This document shows positions 7,788-14,619 of a stretch of 41,727 nt of DNA, piece by piece. The position numbers and the translations under genes were made by a program. This DNA is from Treponema sp. (GTDB taxonomy: Bacteria > Spirochaetota > Spirochaetia > Treponematales > Treponemataceae): contig JAEENG010000134.1 in assembly GCA_016283615.1 (NCBI GenBank), forward strand, positions 1-41,727. The letters run 5' to 3'. Every line of letters begins with the position of its first letter. Within the stretch, counting starts at the first letter, position 1. The notes beneath the pieces are model-generated. The model searched no databases and was not told where the DNA came from. It worked only from the letters and a program-made list of their open reading frames with translations.

Positions 7788-9614
7788 ATGACTGCAAATG
7801 AATTACGTTCGAAGTATATCGAATTTTTTAAATCAAAGAATCACGTTGAAATTTCCGGACAGTCTTTGATTCCGGAAAATGACCCGTCTGTTTTGTTTAC
7901 TATGGCCGGTATGCATCCGCTCGTTCCGTATCTTCTGGGCGAAAAACACCCTTCCGGAACACGCCTCACTGACTATCAGAAATGTATCCGTACCGGAGAT
8001 ATCGAAGAAGTTGGAGACCCGAGCCACCTTACATGTTTTGAAATGCTTGGAAACTGGTCTCTGGGCGACTACTTCAAAAAAGAATCAATTGCATTCTCCT
8101 ATGAGTTTTTGACAAGTAAAGACTGGCTTGCCCTTGATCCTAAAAAACTTTCTGTAACTGTATTTGCCGGTGACGAAAACGCTCCCCGCGATGAAGAAGC
8201 CGCAGGTTACTGGAAAGACAACGGCATGCCGGAAGATAAAATTGCTTACCTTCCAAAAGAAGACAACTGGTGGGCTGCAGGTCCTACAGGTCCATGCGGT
8301 CCTGATACGGAAATCTTCTACTGGGTTGGTGACGGACTTCCTCCTGAAGGCAGTAACAAAGGTACTGACAGCGCTAACTGGATGGAAATCTGGAACAACG
8401 TATTCATGCAGTATAACCGTATCGACGAAAAAACACTTGTACCGCTGGAAAAGAAAAATGTTGATACCGGTATGGGACTTGAACGCACTAACTGTATTTT
8501 GCAGGGCAAAAAGAGCGTTTATCTTACAGAAGTTTTCCAGCCGATTATCGCCAAAATTGAACAGCTTTCAGGCTACAAATACGGTTCTGACGAAGAAAAG
8601 GACAAGTCTGTCCGCATTATCGCAGACCACAGCCGCGCATCTGTATTTATCATCGGTGACCCGCGGGGCGTAAGCCCGGACCGTGTCGGTGCAGGTTACG
8701 TTCTTCGCCGCCTGATCCGCCGTGCAGTCCGCCACGGAATGAAGCTGGGAATCGACAAATCATTCCTCGCAGACATTGCAGATACAGTAATTGAAAACTT
8801 TAAGATCGCTTATCCTGAACTCGAACAGAATTCAGCAAGAATCAGAAAGGAACTCACAGCAGAAGAAGAAAAATTCCGCGTAACCCTTGCAAAGGGCGAG
8901 GCTGAATTCCAGAAGCTTTTGCCAAACCTCCTCAAGAACCCTAAAAAGGTTATCAGCGGAAAGGTTGCATTCCGTCTTTATGATACATTCGGTTACCCCC
9001 TTGAACTTACCCAGGAACTGGGAGCCGAAAACGGCTTTACTGTAGACGTTGAAGGCTTTAAGGAAGCAGAACGCAAACACCAGGAAGCATCTAAATCTGC
9101 TGATGTGGGACAGGCTAAGGGTGGTCTTGCAGAACAGAGCGACACAACAACAAAATACCACACTGCAACTCACCTGCTGCAGCAGGCACTTGTCAACGTT
9201 CTCGGCGACCAGGTTGCCCAGAAAGGTTCAAACATTACAAACGAACGCATGAGATTCGACTTTACTTTTGAACGTCCGATGACAAAGGAAGAAGTTCAGA
9301 AGGTAGAAGACATCGTTAACGAAAAAATTAAGGAAGACCTGCCTGTAACAATGGCTGTGATGACTCTTGATGAAGCAAAGGCTCAGGGTGCAAGAGCCCT
9401 CTTTGCCAACAAATACGGTGAACAGGTTAAGGTTTACACAATCGGTCGTGACCCGGTAAACGACTGGTTCAGCAAGGAAGTTTGCGGTGGACCTCATGTT
9501 CAGCACACTGCACAGATCGGAGACTTTAAAATCCAGAAGGAACAGTCTTCTTCAGCAGGTGTACGACGAATCCGCGCTGTAATTTCCGGCGGACTTCCGC
9601 TGGATCCTCAGTAA
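7788..9614 (+). CDS. alaS: Alanyl-tRNA synthetase, short form without C-Ala domain
   Basis: The enzyme charges tRNA-Ala. The order is: class II catalytic core (residues 1-~240, with F-T-M-A-G-M-H-P, G-N-W-S-L-G-D-Y-F and D-T-G-M-G-L-E-R-T motifs), tRNA-recognition helices (~245-420) and an editing domain with the zinc/substrate residues of HTATHLL (His458, His462) and CGGPHV (about 565-570). It stops at residue 608, right after the editing domain, while E. coli AlaS has about 876 residues; the missing part is the coiled-coil and C-Ala domain. Short AlaS proteins are known in spirochaetes such as Borrelia, so this is a lineage trait and not a truncation. The next gene is the PPIase-like protein at 9739. 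Confidence 0.97.
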   Translation: MTANELRSKYIEFFKSKNHVEISGQSLIPENDPSVLFTMAGMHPLVPYLLGEKHPSGTRLTDYQKCIRTGDIEEVGDPSHLTCFEMLGNWSLGDYFKKESIAFSYEFLTSKDWLALDPKKLSVTVFAGDENAPRDEEAAGYWKDNGMPEDKIAYLPKEDNWWAAGPTGPCGPDTEIFYWVGDGLPPEGSNKGTDSANWMEIWNNVFMQYNRIDEKTLVPLEKKNVDTGMGLERTNCILQGKKSVYLTEVFQPIIAKIEQLSGYKYGSDEEKDKSVRIIADHSRASVFIIGDPRGVSPDRVGAGYVLRRLIRRAVRHGMKLGIDKSFLADIADTVIENFKIAYPELEQNSARIRKELTAEEEKFRVTLAKGEAEFQKLLPNLLKNPKKVISGKVAFRLYDTFGYPLELTQELGAENGFTVDVEGFKEAERKHQEASKSADVGQAKGGLAEQSDTTTKYHTATHLLQQALVNVLGDQVAQKGSNITNERMRFDFTFERPMTKEEVQKVEDIVNEKIKEDLPVTMAVMTLDEAKAQGARALFANKYGEQVKVYTIGRDPVNDWFSKEVCGGPHVQHTAQIGDFKIQKEQSSSAGVRRIRAVISGGLPLDPQ

Positions 9615-9659
9615 TTTAAAATAAATTGTAACCTGAATAGGATTCGGGTGTTTATTGAA

Positions 9660-9694
9660 GGGTTCTCCCTTAAAGTGAATTTAAGGAAGAGCCC
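9660..9694 (+). terminator. Long hairpin after alaS (terminator-like, weak T tract)
   Basis: A 15-bp stem (9660-9674 with 9680-9694) with one mismatch and one G-T pair and a GTGAA loop lies 45 nt after the alaS stop. The bases after it are A/T-rich but are not a T run, so it may be a processing or stabilising hairpin and not a full terminator. Confidence 0.5.
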
Positions 9695-9738
9695 ATAAAA
9701 TATAAAAGTCTTTTTGAAGGGACAAAAAGGAAAAAAAA

Positions 9739-10818
9739 ATGAAACGTTTAGCACTTAGTTTATCACTTATCGTTATGACTATAGCAGGTGTTTTTGCACA
9801 GGCTGATCTCCAGCCTCTGGCAACTGTAAAACTCAATAAGTCAGAAACTATCACTTTGCGCCAGCTCAAGACAAGAGTTGATGTTTATGCAAAGCAGAAC
9901 GGAATTTCATCTTTTACAATCGAACAGAAGAAAGAAATCCTTGCCGCAATGATTGACGAAAAACTCGTTGTTCAGGCTGCACAGAAGGCAGGACTTACAC
10001 TTACTGACACTCAGGTAGATCAGTACTTTCTGCAGAACGTAAGTGCTCAGGTTGGACGCAATGTTACACAGAACGAATTTGAAGAAATCGTACGCGCCCA
10101 GACAGGCAAAACTCTTGATGAATACCTCAAGGCTCAGGTTGGCATGAACCAGAGCGAATACAAGGCTTACCTCAAAAATCAGCTGATTGCACAGCAGTAT
10201 GTAATTCAGCAGAAACAGGATAAAATTTCAAAAGCCGCTCCAAGCGACCAGGAAATCCGTGATTTCTTTGAATTGAATAAAGCAAGCTTTGTTCAAAACG
10301 ACATGCTCAAACTCTTCCTCGTAATGTTCCCGAAGGGAGATAAACCGGAAGCAGCAAAAACTGCATGTGAAAACCTCCTTGGCGAAATCAAGGCTAAAAA
10401 GACTACATGCGAAAAAATCAAGGAAAAGATGGGCGACGGTAAAGTTTACCAGAGTGGTGACCTGTTCATCAGCAAATCAGCTCAGCACGCCCAGCAGCTT
10501 GGAATTACTTATAACGAACTTCTTGAGTTGTTTGGTAAAGATATTAACTATATTTCTACCCTCAATGAAACAGATAACGACTTCCAGTTCTATGTAATCC
10601 GTTCAAAATACAGTGCAAAAATGCTCGGCCTGAGCGACCTTGTTCAGCCGGAAACTACTGTAACTGTATATGATTACATCAAACAGAACCTTACACAGCA
10701 GAAACAGAGCCAGGCTTTGATTGCTGCGGTTCAGGAAGTTACAAAAGAACTTGATACTCCGGAAAATGTTGAACGCAAAAAGACCGGTGCCGCTCTCGAC
10801 AAACTGTTAAACTGGTAG
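9739..10818 (+). CDS. Periplasmic SurA/PPIase-like chaperone
   Basis: The 359-residue protein has a cleavable signal peptide ending V-F-A-Q (about residue 20). Next comes a SurA-N-like helical region (residues ~30-165): V-K-L-N-K-S-E-T-I-T, then E-I-L-A-A-M-I-D-E-K-L-V-V-Q-A-A and a long Gln/Lys-rich helical part. The part from ~175 to 300 has the size and place of a parvulin domain but only weak likeness to active parvulins, so isomerase activity is doubtful. The likely job is folding or escorting outer-membrane proteins in the periplasm. The same order, alaS then a PPIase-like protein then nusB, is what I recall from Treponema pallidum. An AAGG site lies before the ATG, and nusB begins 6 nt after the stop. 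Confidence 0.85.
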   Translation: MKRLALSLSLIVMTIAGVFAQADLQPLATVKLNKSETITLRQLKTRVDVYAKQNGISSFTIEQKKEILAAMIDEKLVVQAAQKAGLTLTDTQVDQYFLQNVSAQVGRNVTQNEFEEIVRAQTGKTLDEYLKAQVGMNQSEYKAYLKNQLIAQQYVIQQKQDKISKAAPSDQEIRDFFELNKASFVQNDMLKLFLVMFPKGDKPEAAKTACENLLGEIKAKKTTCEKIKEKMGDGKVYQSGDLFISKSAQHAQQLGITYNELLELFGKDINYISTLNETDNDFQFYVIRSKYSAKMLGLSDLVQPETTVTVYDYIKQNLTQQKQSQALIAAVQEVTKELDTPENVERKKTGAALDKLLNW

Positions 10819-10824
10819 GCATAA

Positions 10825-11250
10825 ATGTCCAGAAGAAAGGGTAGAATTATTGCGTTCCAGGGCTTGTATTCCTGGAATGTTGGTGGCTTGAGCAAAGAAG
10901 ACATTCTGTCTTTGTCATGGACTGACAGCGACGGCGATAAAGAGCCTCTGGATGAAGAGACTTCTTTGTTTGCAAAACACCTTATTGCAGGCGCAATTGA
11001 AAATGCTGATACTATTGACGGTCTTATCAAAAGCCACTTGTCCGGCTGGGATTTTGACCGTGTAAACAAGGTTTCTCTTGCGATTTTAAGAATGAGTGTT
11101 TATTCACTTTTGTTCCAGAAAGATGTTCCGGGAACAATTGTAATAGACGAAGCAATCGATATTGCAAAAGAGTACGGACCGGATGATTCGTTTAAATTTG
11201 TAAACGCCGTCCTGGATAATATCCGGAAAGAAACAGATAAATCTAACTGA
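10825..11250 (+). CDS. nusB: Transcription antitermination factor NusB
   Basis: The 141-residue all-helical protein matches NusB over its length: start S-R-R-K-G-R-I-I-A-F-Q-G-L-Y, then D-R-V-N-K-V-S-L-A-I-L-R-M-S-V-Y and the C-terminal T-I-V-I-D-E-A-I-D-I-A-K-E-Y-G...F-V-N-A-V-L-D motif. NusB with NusE (S10) binds boxA RNA and prevents early termination in rRNA operons. The gene starts 6 nt after the PPIase-like gene and has only a weak ribosome-binding site, so translation is probably coupled. The TPR lipoprotein gene follows after 15 nt. Confidence 0.95.
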   Translation: MSRRKGRIIAFQGLYSWNVGGLSKEDILSLSWTDSDGDKEPLDEETSLFAKHLIAGAIENADTIDGLIKSHLSGWDFDRVNKVSLAILRMSVYSLLFQKDVPGTIVIDEAIDIAKEYGPDDSFKFVNAVLDNIRKETDKSN

Positions 11251-11265
11251 AGCAGGTTTGTATAA

Positions 11266-13176
11266 TTGAATAAAAGCGGCACACGCACAAAAGCAAAAAA
11301 AAGATTATTCGCATTTTGCATAGTGTTAACGGCCGCTCTTTTTTTGTCCTGTTCCAGGGACACCGAGCCTGCTTCCTTTTTAACCTCCCTGGACAAGGTG
11401 GATTCCCTTATCAGGACTGGTCAGACTTCTGATGCAGTTAAACTCCTCAAAAAAACTTCAAAGCAGGCTTTCAGTGCCTATGCAAGAATCGGTATATATA
11501 AACGCTATATCACCCTGGGTGAGAAAGGTCTTGCAGAAAAAACTCTGGTAAAGGCAATTAAAAAGATTCCGGAAAATGAAGAATTAAGGGCATTGTACGG
11601 CACATTCCTTCTCCGTGCAAACCGCACGGCAGAAGCGTTAAAACAGACCGAAAGCCTTTCCGGAACAAAATACGGTTCAGTGTACTCAGAAGCGGTACTG
11701 AAGGAATGCGACCGGAGCTTTGAAAACTTAACTTCTTCAAAAATGGTTCCTGTTTATGTTGACGCCTATAATTCAACTCAGAATGACAAATGGCTCGTAA
11801 ATGCAAGCCTGCCCTATCTGTTGAGCGGAGATTATTCTGCGGCCTGTGCAATGCAGCAGGACTTTAATCCCCAGACCGCGCTTTTCTGGGCAAAAGTTCA
11901 GTACGATGGCGGAAACTACGATCTATGTGTACAGAATGTTGAACAGCTGGATGGGGCCTCTCTCAGCGGAGATGCTGCAACTCTGGCTTCTGACGCATAC
12001 TTTATGCTGGGGGATTTTGACAGTGCAGAAAAGGAGCGTTCAAAACTTCTTGCCCTTTCAGATCTTGAATACAATGTAAAAATTCCAAAAATACTTGCCG
12101 TAAACAGTGCCATCTGGTCATATAACTCCAGGGATTATACCCGTGCATACAATCTTCTGACTTCAATCGTTCTCAAGGACAGCGACTTTGTTCCGGCACT
12201 TTTGACCTACGGAAAGTTTTCTGTTCTGGACAGTGAAGTGCGCCAAATTGATACCCTTGAACGGGAATTGTTAAAGACGGATTTGCGTTCAATTTCGATG
12301 AAAGAAAATGACGAGCGTCCCCGCTTTTTGATTGACGACGCTATGTACCGGATTGACGGTGCGCTCATGAGACAGCGGGCAGACGCAAATGTGCAGGTAA
12401 GTGATGAACTTATCGTAGAAAAACTCTCCCTCTTTTTGCAGTCAAAGTCCGATTTGCCCTTTGACCGCCGTCTGAGTGAAATCTGGAGTACTCTGGAAAA
12501 AAATGAGGTTGGAACTGACCTTTATCCGCCCCTTCTTGTAAACTATGCAATTGTTCAGCTTTTGCGATTCAGCAGGGAACAGGACGCAAGAAATCTCTTT
12601 CAGAATTATCTCGATGCCCGCTATAAAATGAATCCTGAAGCCAAAGAACAGCGTAATAAGGTTAAATACGACATTTTTGGCGGTGAACATCATTATTCTT
12701 CACCTGTAGTGCCTGACTGGGTTACAAAGGCAGCCTTCGGCGACAGGGCGGCTCAATATGCAAACACGATGGAAGTGTGGGAGGTTGAATTTGCGGCGTA
12801 CTTTGCGATGCTGGACGGAAACCTTACCGCTGCCCGCCGTTTGTATGAATACGCCCTGTTTGAAACAGGCGGTGTAAAAAGACTGCAGTCAGAAAATACA
12901 ATTGCCGCAATCTCTCCACTGACCGAAATCTCAAGCGCCCTGAACCTTGCCCTGATTTATTCCAGCAGTGGTGAAAATGAAAAGGCAGTTTCTCTGTACG
13001 GATTATCAAGCGGAAAGACACGGGATAAAAAACTCAAGTCTCAGATTCTTTATAAGAATGCGGTTGTGCAGCTGGACATGAAAAACACAAAAGGCGCAAT
13101 CCTTTCTCTGGATTACGCCATTTCTCTTGACCCGCTCAATGCGGAAGCCCGTCTTTTGCGCAAAAAATTGAACTAA
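11266..13176 (+). CDS. TPR-repeat lipoprotein
   Basis: The start is a TTG directly after an in-frame stop; it is favoured because it gives a basic N-terminus (K-S-G-T-R-T-K-A-K-K-R) before the hydrophobic core and lipobox L-F-L-S-C (Cys29), and because an AGG site lies 9 nt upstream. The remaining ~600 residues are helical, with tetratricopeptide-like units. The clearest are near residues 38-130 (D-A-V-K-L-L-K-K), 190-290 (Y-S-A-A-C-A-M, Y-T-R-A-Y-N-L-L) and 575-636 (N-E-K-A-V-S-L-Y-G, K-G-A-I-L-S-L-D-Y-A-I-S-L-D-P). Such proteins usually serve as scaffolds in envelope assembly; a precise role cannot be given. It is the last gene of the plus-strand run and converges on groES. Confidence 0.85.
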   Translation: MNKSGTRTKAKKRLFAFCIVLTAALFLSCSRDTEPASFLTSLDKVDSLIRTGQTSDAVKLLKKTSKQAFSAYARIGIYKRYITLGEKGLAEKTLVKAIKKIPENEELRALYGTFLLRANRTAEALKQTESLSGTKYGSVYSEAVLKECDRSFENLTSSKMVPVYVDAYNSTQNDKWLVNASLPYLLSGDYSAACAMQQDFNPQTALFWAKVQYDGGNYDLCVQNVEQLDGASLSGDAATLASDAYFMLGDFDSAEKERSKLLALSDLEYNVKIPKILAVNSAIWSYNSRDYTRAYNLLTSIVLKDSDFVPALLTYGKFSVLDSEVRQIDTLERELLKTDLRSISMKENDERPRFLIDDAMYRIDGALMRQRADANVQVSDELIVEKLSLFLQSKSDLPFDRRLSEIWSTLEKNEVGTDLYPPLLVNYAIVQLLRFSREQDARNLFQNYLDARYKMNPEAKEQRNKVKYDIFGGEHHYSSPVVPDWVTKAAFGDRAAQYANTMEVWEVEFAAYFAMLDGNLTAARRLYEYALFETGGVKRLQSENTIAAISPLTEISSALNLALIYSSSGENEKAVSLYGLSSGKTRDKKLKSQILYKNAVVQLDMKNTKGAILSLDYAISLDPLNAEARLLRKKLN

Positions 13177-13206
13177 AGACCGGCTCTCTCTTTTGGTGCG
13201 CCGTAA

Positions 13207-13479
13207 TTATTCTACTACAGCGATGATGTCAGAATTTTTAACGATGAGATAGTCTTCACCGTCGATTTTGAGCTGTGTTCCTGCGTATTTGTCATACATT
13301 ACGCGGTCACCGGCTTTTACTGTGATTTTTTCTTTTTCAGTTCCCGGACCTACAGCTTCTACAGTTGCAGTCTGTGTTTTTTCCTGAGCAGTTTCAGGAA
13401 TGATGATTCCAGAAGCAGTTTTTGTTTCTGCTTTTTCCTGTTTGAGAAGAACTCTGTCTGCTAATGGTTTAACTTTCAT
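13207..13479 (-). CDS. groES: Co-chaperonin GroES (Hsp10)
   Basis: The 90 residues are a full-length GroES: start M-K-V-K-P-L-A-D-R-V-L-L-K-Q, mobile loop T-K-T-A-S-G-I-I-I-P (about residues 20-29), then V-G-P-G and the end Y-L-I-V-K-N-S-D-I-I-A-V-V-E. It caps GroEL and closes the folding chamber. groEL is not next to it, which is unusual among bacteria but is also the case in Treponema pallidum. GGAGG precedes the ATG. Confidence 0.97.
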   Translation of the reverse strand: MKVKPLADRVLLKQEKAETKTASGIIIPETAQEKTQTATVEAVGPGTEKEKITVKAGDRVMYDKYAGTQLKIDGEDYLIVKNSDIIAVVE

Positions 13480-13524
13480 TTATATTGCCTCCAAAATGTT
13501 TTGAATCTTTAGATTTATAATTAA

Positions 13525-13554
13525 AATATAGTAATTTTGTGTGTTTATCGTCAA
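13525..13554 (-). promoter_or_regulatory. groES promoter
   Basis: On the minus strand TTGACG (13549-13554) and TATATT (13525-13530) are 18 bp apart, about 45 nt upstream of the groES ATG. No CIRCE repeat (TTAGCACTC-type) is visible, so HrcA control is not supported here. Confidence 0.6.
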
Positions 13555-13580
13555 CAAAAATCATAAAAAAATGAATCAGG

Positions 13581-13637
13581 TGTGTTTTTATGACACAGTT
13601 TTAAGTGTATAAACCTGCGGTGTGTCAAATTGGCACA
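13581..13637. promoter_or_regulatory. Two 17-bp palindromes 40 bp apart, probable enhancer sites for a sigma-54 activator
   Basis: TGTGTTTTTATGACACA (13581-13597) and TGTGTCAAATTGGCACA (13621-13637) share TGTG-N9-CACA. They start exactly 40 bp apart, near four helical turns, so both face the same side of the DNA. Their centres are 134 and 94 bp upstream of the sigma-54 -24 element at 13722, the usual distance for an enhancer-binding protein. A weaker third palindrome-like site, AGTGTGCTTTTGAGCACT, lies at 13651-13668. These sites are in the 300-bp groES/sigma gap. Confidence 0.6.
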
Positions 13638-13645
13638 AGGTTTGC
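13631..13645 (+). promoter_or_regulatory. Second sigma-54-like sequence (weaker)
   Basis: TGGCACAAGGTTTGC has the GG and GC dinucleotides at the right spacing for a -24/-12 promoter. It overlaps the palindrome at 13621-13637, so it may be an enhancer site that only happens to match. Confidence 0.3.
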
Positions 13646-13721
13646 CCTGGAGTGTGCTTTTGAGCACTGCAAAGCCCTGTTTTTGCGGACTTTCCTGGTG
13701 AATTTAATAAATTCATAAAGT

Positions 13722-13737
13722 TGGCACGGAACTTGCA
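13722..13737 (+). promoter_or_regulatory. Sigma-54 (RpoN) promoter of the sigma-factor gene
   Basis: TGGCACGGAACTTGCA matches the -24/-12 consensus TGGCACG-N4-TTGCA at every fixed base. Transcription would start about 12 bp after the GC, near 13749, giving a leader of about 30 nt that contains CCGGAGG before the ATG at 13780. Confidence 0.85.
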
Positions 13738-13779
13738 ATAATATTAGCGTAAAAACATTTAACCGGAGGCCATTTTTTT

Positions 13780-14619
13780 ATGACAAACGACGAAGAAATC
13801 CTTGCTATGTATCTGAAAGAAATTAACAGAATTCCACTTTTGAGCCGCGAAGAAGAAAACGACCTCGCTCTTAAAGCAAAAAACGGCGACAAAGCTGCAA
13901 AGGATAAGATTGTAAGCGCAAACCTTAGATTTGTTGTAAACGTTGCAAAAAAATACCAGAATCATGGCCTTGATCTCGTTGACTTAATCAGCGAAGGAAA
14001 CATCGGTCTTTTGACAGCAATCGAAAAATTCGACGTAGATAAGGGATACCACTTTATTTCATACGCTGTATGGTGGATCCGCCAGTCAATCCTTAAGGCA
14101 GTATGCGAAAAGGGCAGGGCAATCCGTCTCCCGATGAACCGCGTTAATGAACTTGTACAGATTGAAAAGGCACGCAAAAATGTCGGTAACAAAAAGACTG
14201 AAGAACAGGAAATTGCCCAGGTTGCAAAAATGCTCGGTATGGATGCAGTTCATGTGCGCGATATGATTGCCATCAGCCGCGAAATGGTAAGCCTTGATTC
14301 TAAACTTGATTCATCAGCAGAAGACAGCACAACCCTGGGCGAAATGCTCAGTGATGACAAATACAGCAATATTGACGAAAAACTTATCAACGAAAATCTT
14401 TCTGGCGATATCGACAATATTCTTAAGACACTTAAACCTGCAGAAGAAAAAGTTCTCCGCCTGCGCTACGGCTTAAACGGCCAGAAGCCTATGTCACTGA
14501 AAGAAGTTGGTGATGTCTGCAATTTGACTAAGGAAAGAATCCGTCAGATTGAAAAGACTGCAATTGTCCGCATGCAGCATCCTACTCGTGCACGCCGCCT
14601 TGAGTCGTACGTAGCATAG
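13780..14619 (+). CDS. RNA polymerase sigma factor, sigma-70 group 2 (RpoD/RpoS family)
   Basis: The 279 residues have region 1.2 (E-I-L-A-M-Y-L-K-E-I-N-R-I-P-L-L, residues ~6-35), region 2 (A-N-L-R-F-V-V-N-V-A-K-K-Y; D-L-I-S-E-G-N-I-G-L; F-I-S-Y-A-V-W-W-I-R-Q-S-I, ~45-110), region 3 and region 4 with its helix-turn-helix (S-L-K-E-V-G-D-V-C-N-L-T-K-E-R-I-R-Q-I-E, ~240-265). Region 1.1 is missing and the protein is far shorter than a primary RpoD, so it is an alternative, RpoS-like factor. It is preceded by a near-perfect sigma-54 promoter with enhancer-like palindromes, which suggests an RpoN-to-sigma cascade. GGAGG lies 10 nt before the ATG. Its last 38 bp overlap the 3' end of recG on the other strand. 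Confidence 0.95.
   Translation: MTNDEEILAMYLKEINRIPLLSREEENDLALKAKNGDKAAKDKIVSANLRFVVNVAKKYQNHGLDLVDLISEGNIGLLTAIEKFDVDKGYHFISYAVWWIRQSILKAVCEKGRAIRLPMNRVNELVQIEKARKNVGNKKTEEQEIAQVAKMLGMDAVHVRDMIAISREMVSLDSKLDSSAEDSTTLGEMLSDDKYSNIDEKLINENLSGDIDNILKTLKPAEEKVLRLRYGLNGQKPMSLKEVGDVCNLTKERIRQIEKTAIVRMQHPTRARRLESYVA

Noticed and set aside
8164..8673. A 169-codon plus-strand frame inside alaS.
   Set aside because: It lies out of frame in a conserved synthetase gene and has no domain or start signal of its own.
13480..13580. A CIRCE operator for groES.
   Set aside because: No TTAGCACTC-N9-GAGTGCTAA-like sequence is present in the promoter region.
13631..13645. A full second sigma-54 promoter.
   Set aside because: It fits GG/GC spacing but overlaps a better-explained palindrome and is 135 bp from the gene; kept only as a low-confidence site.
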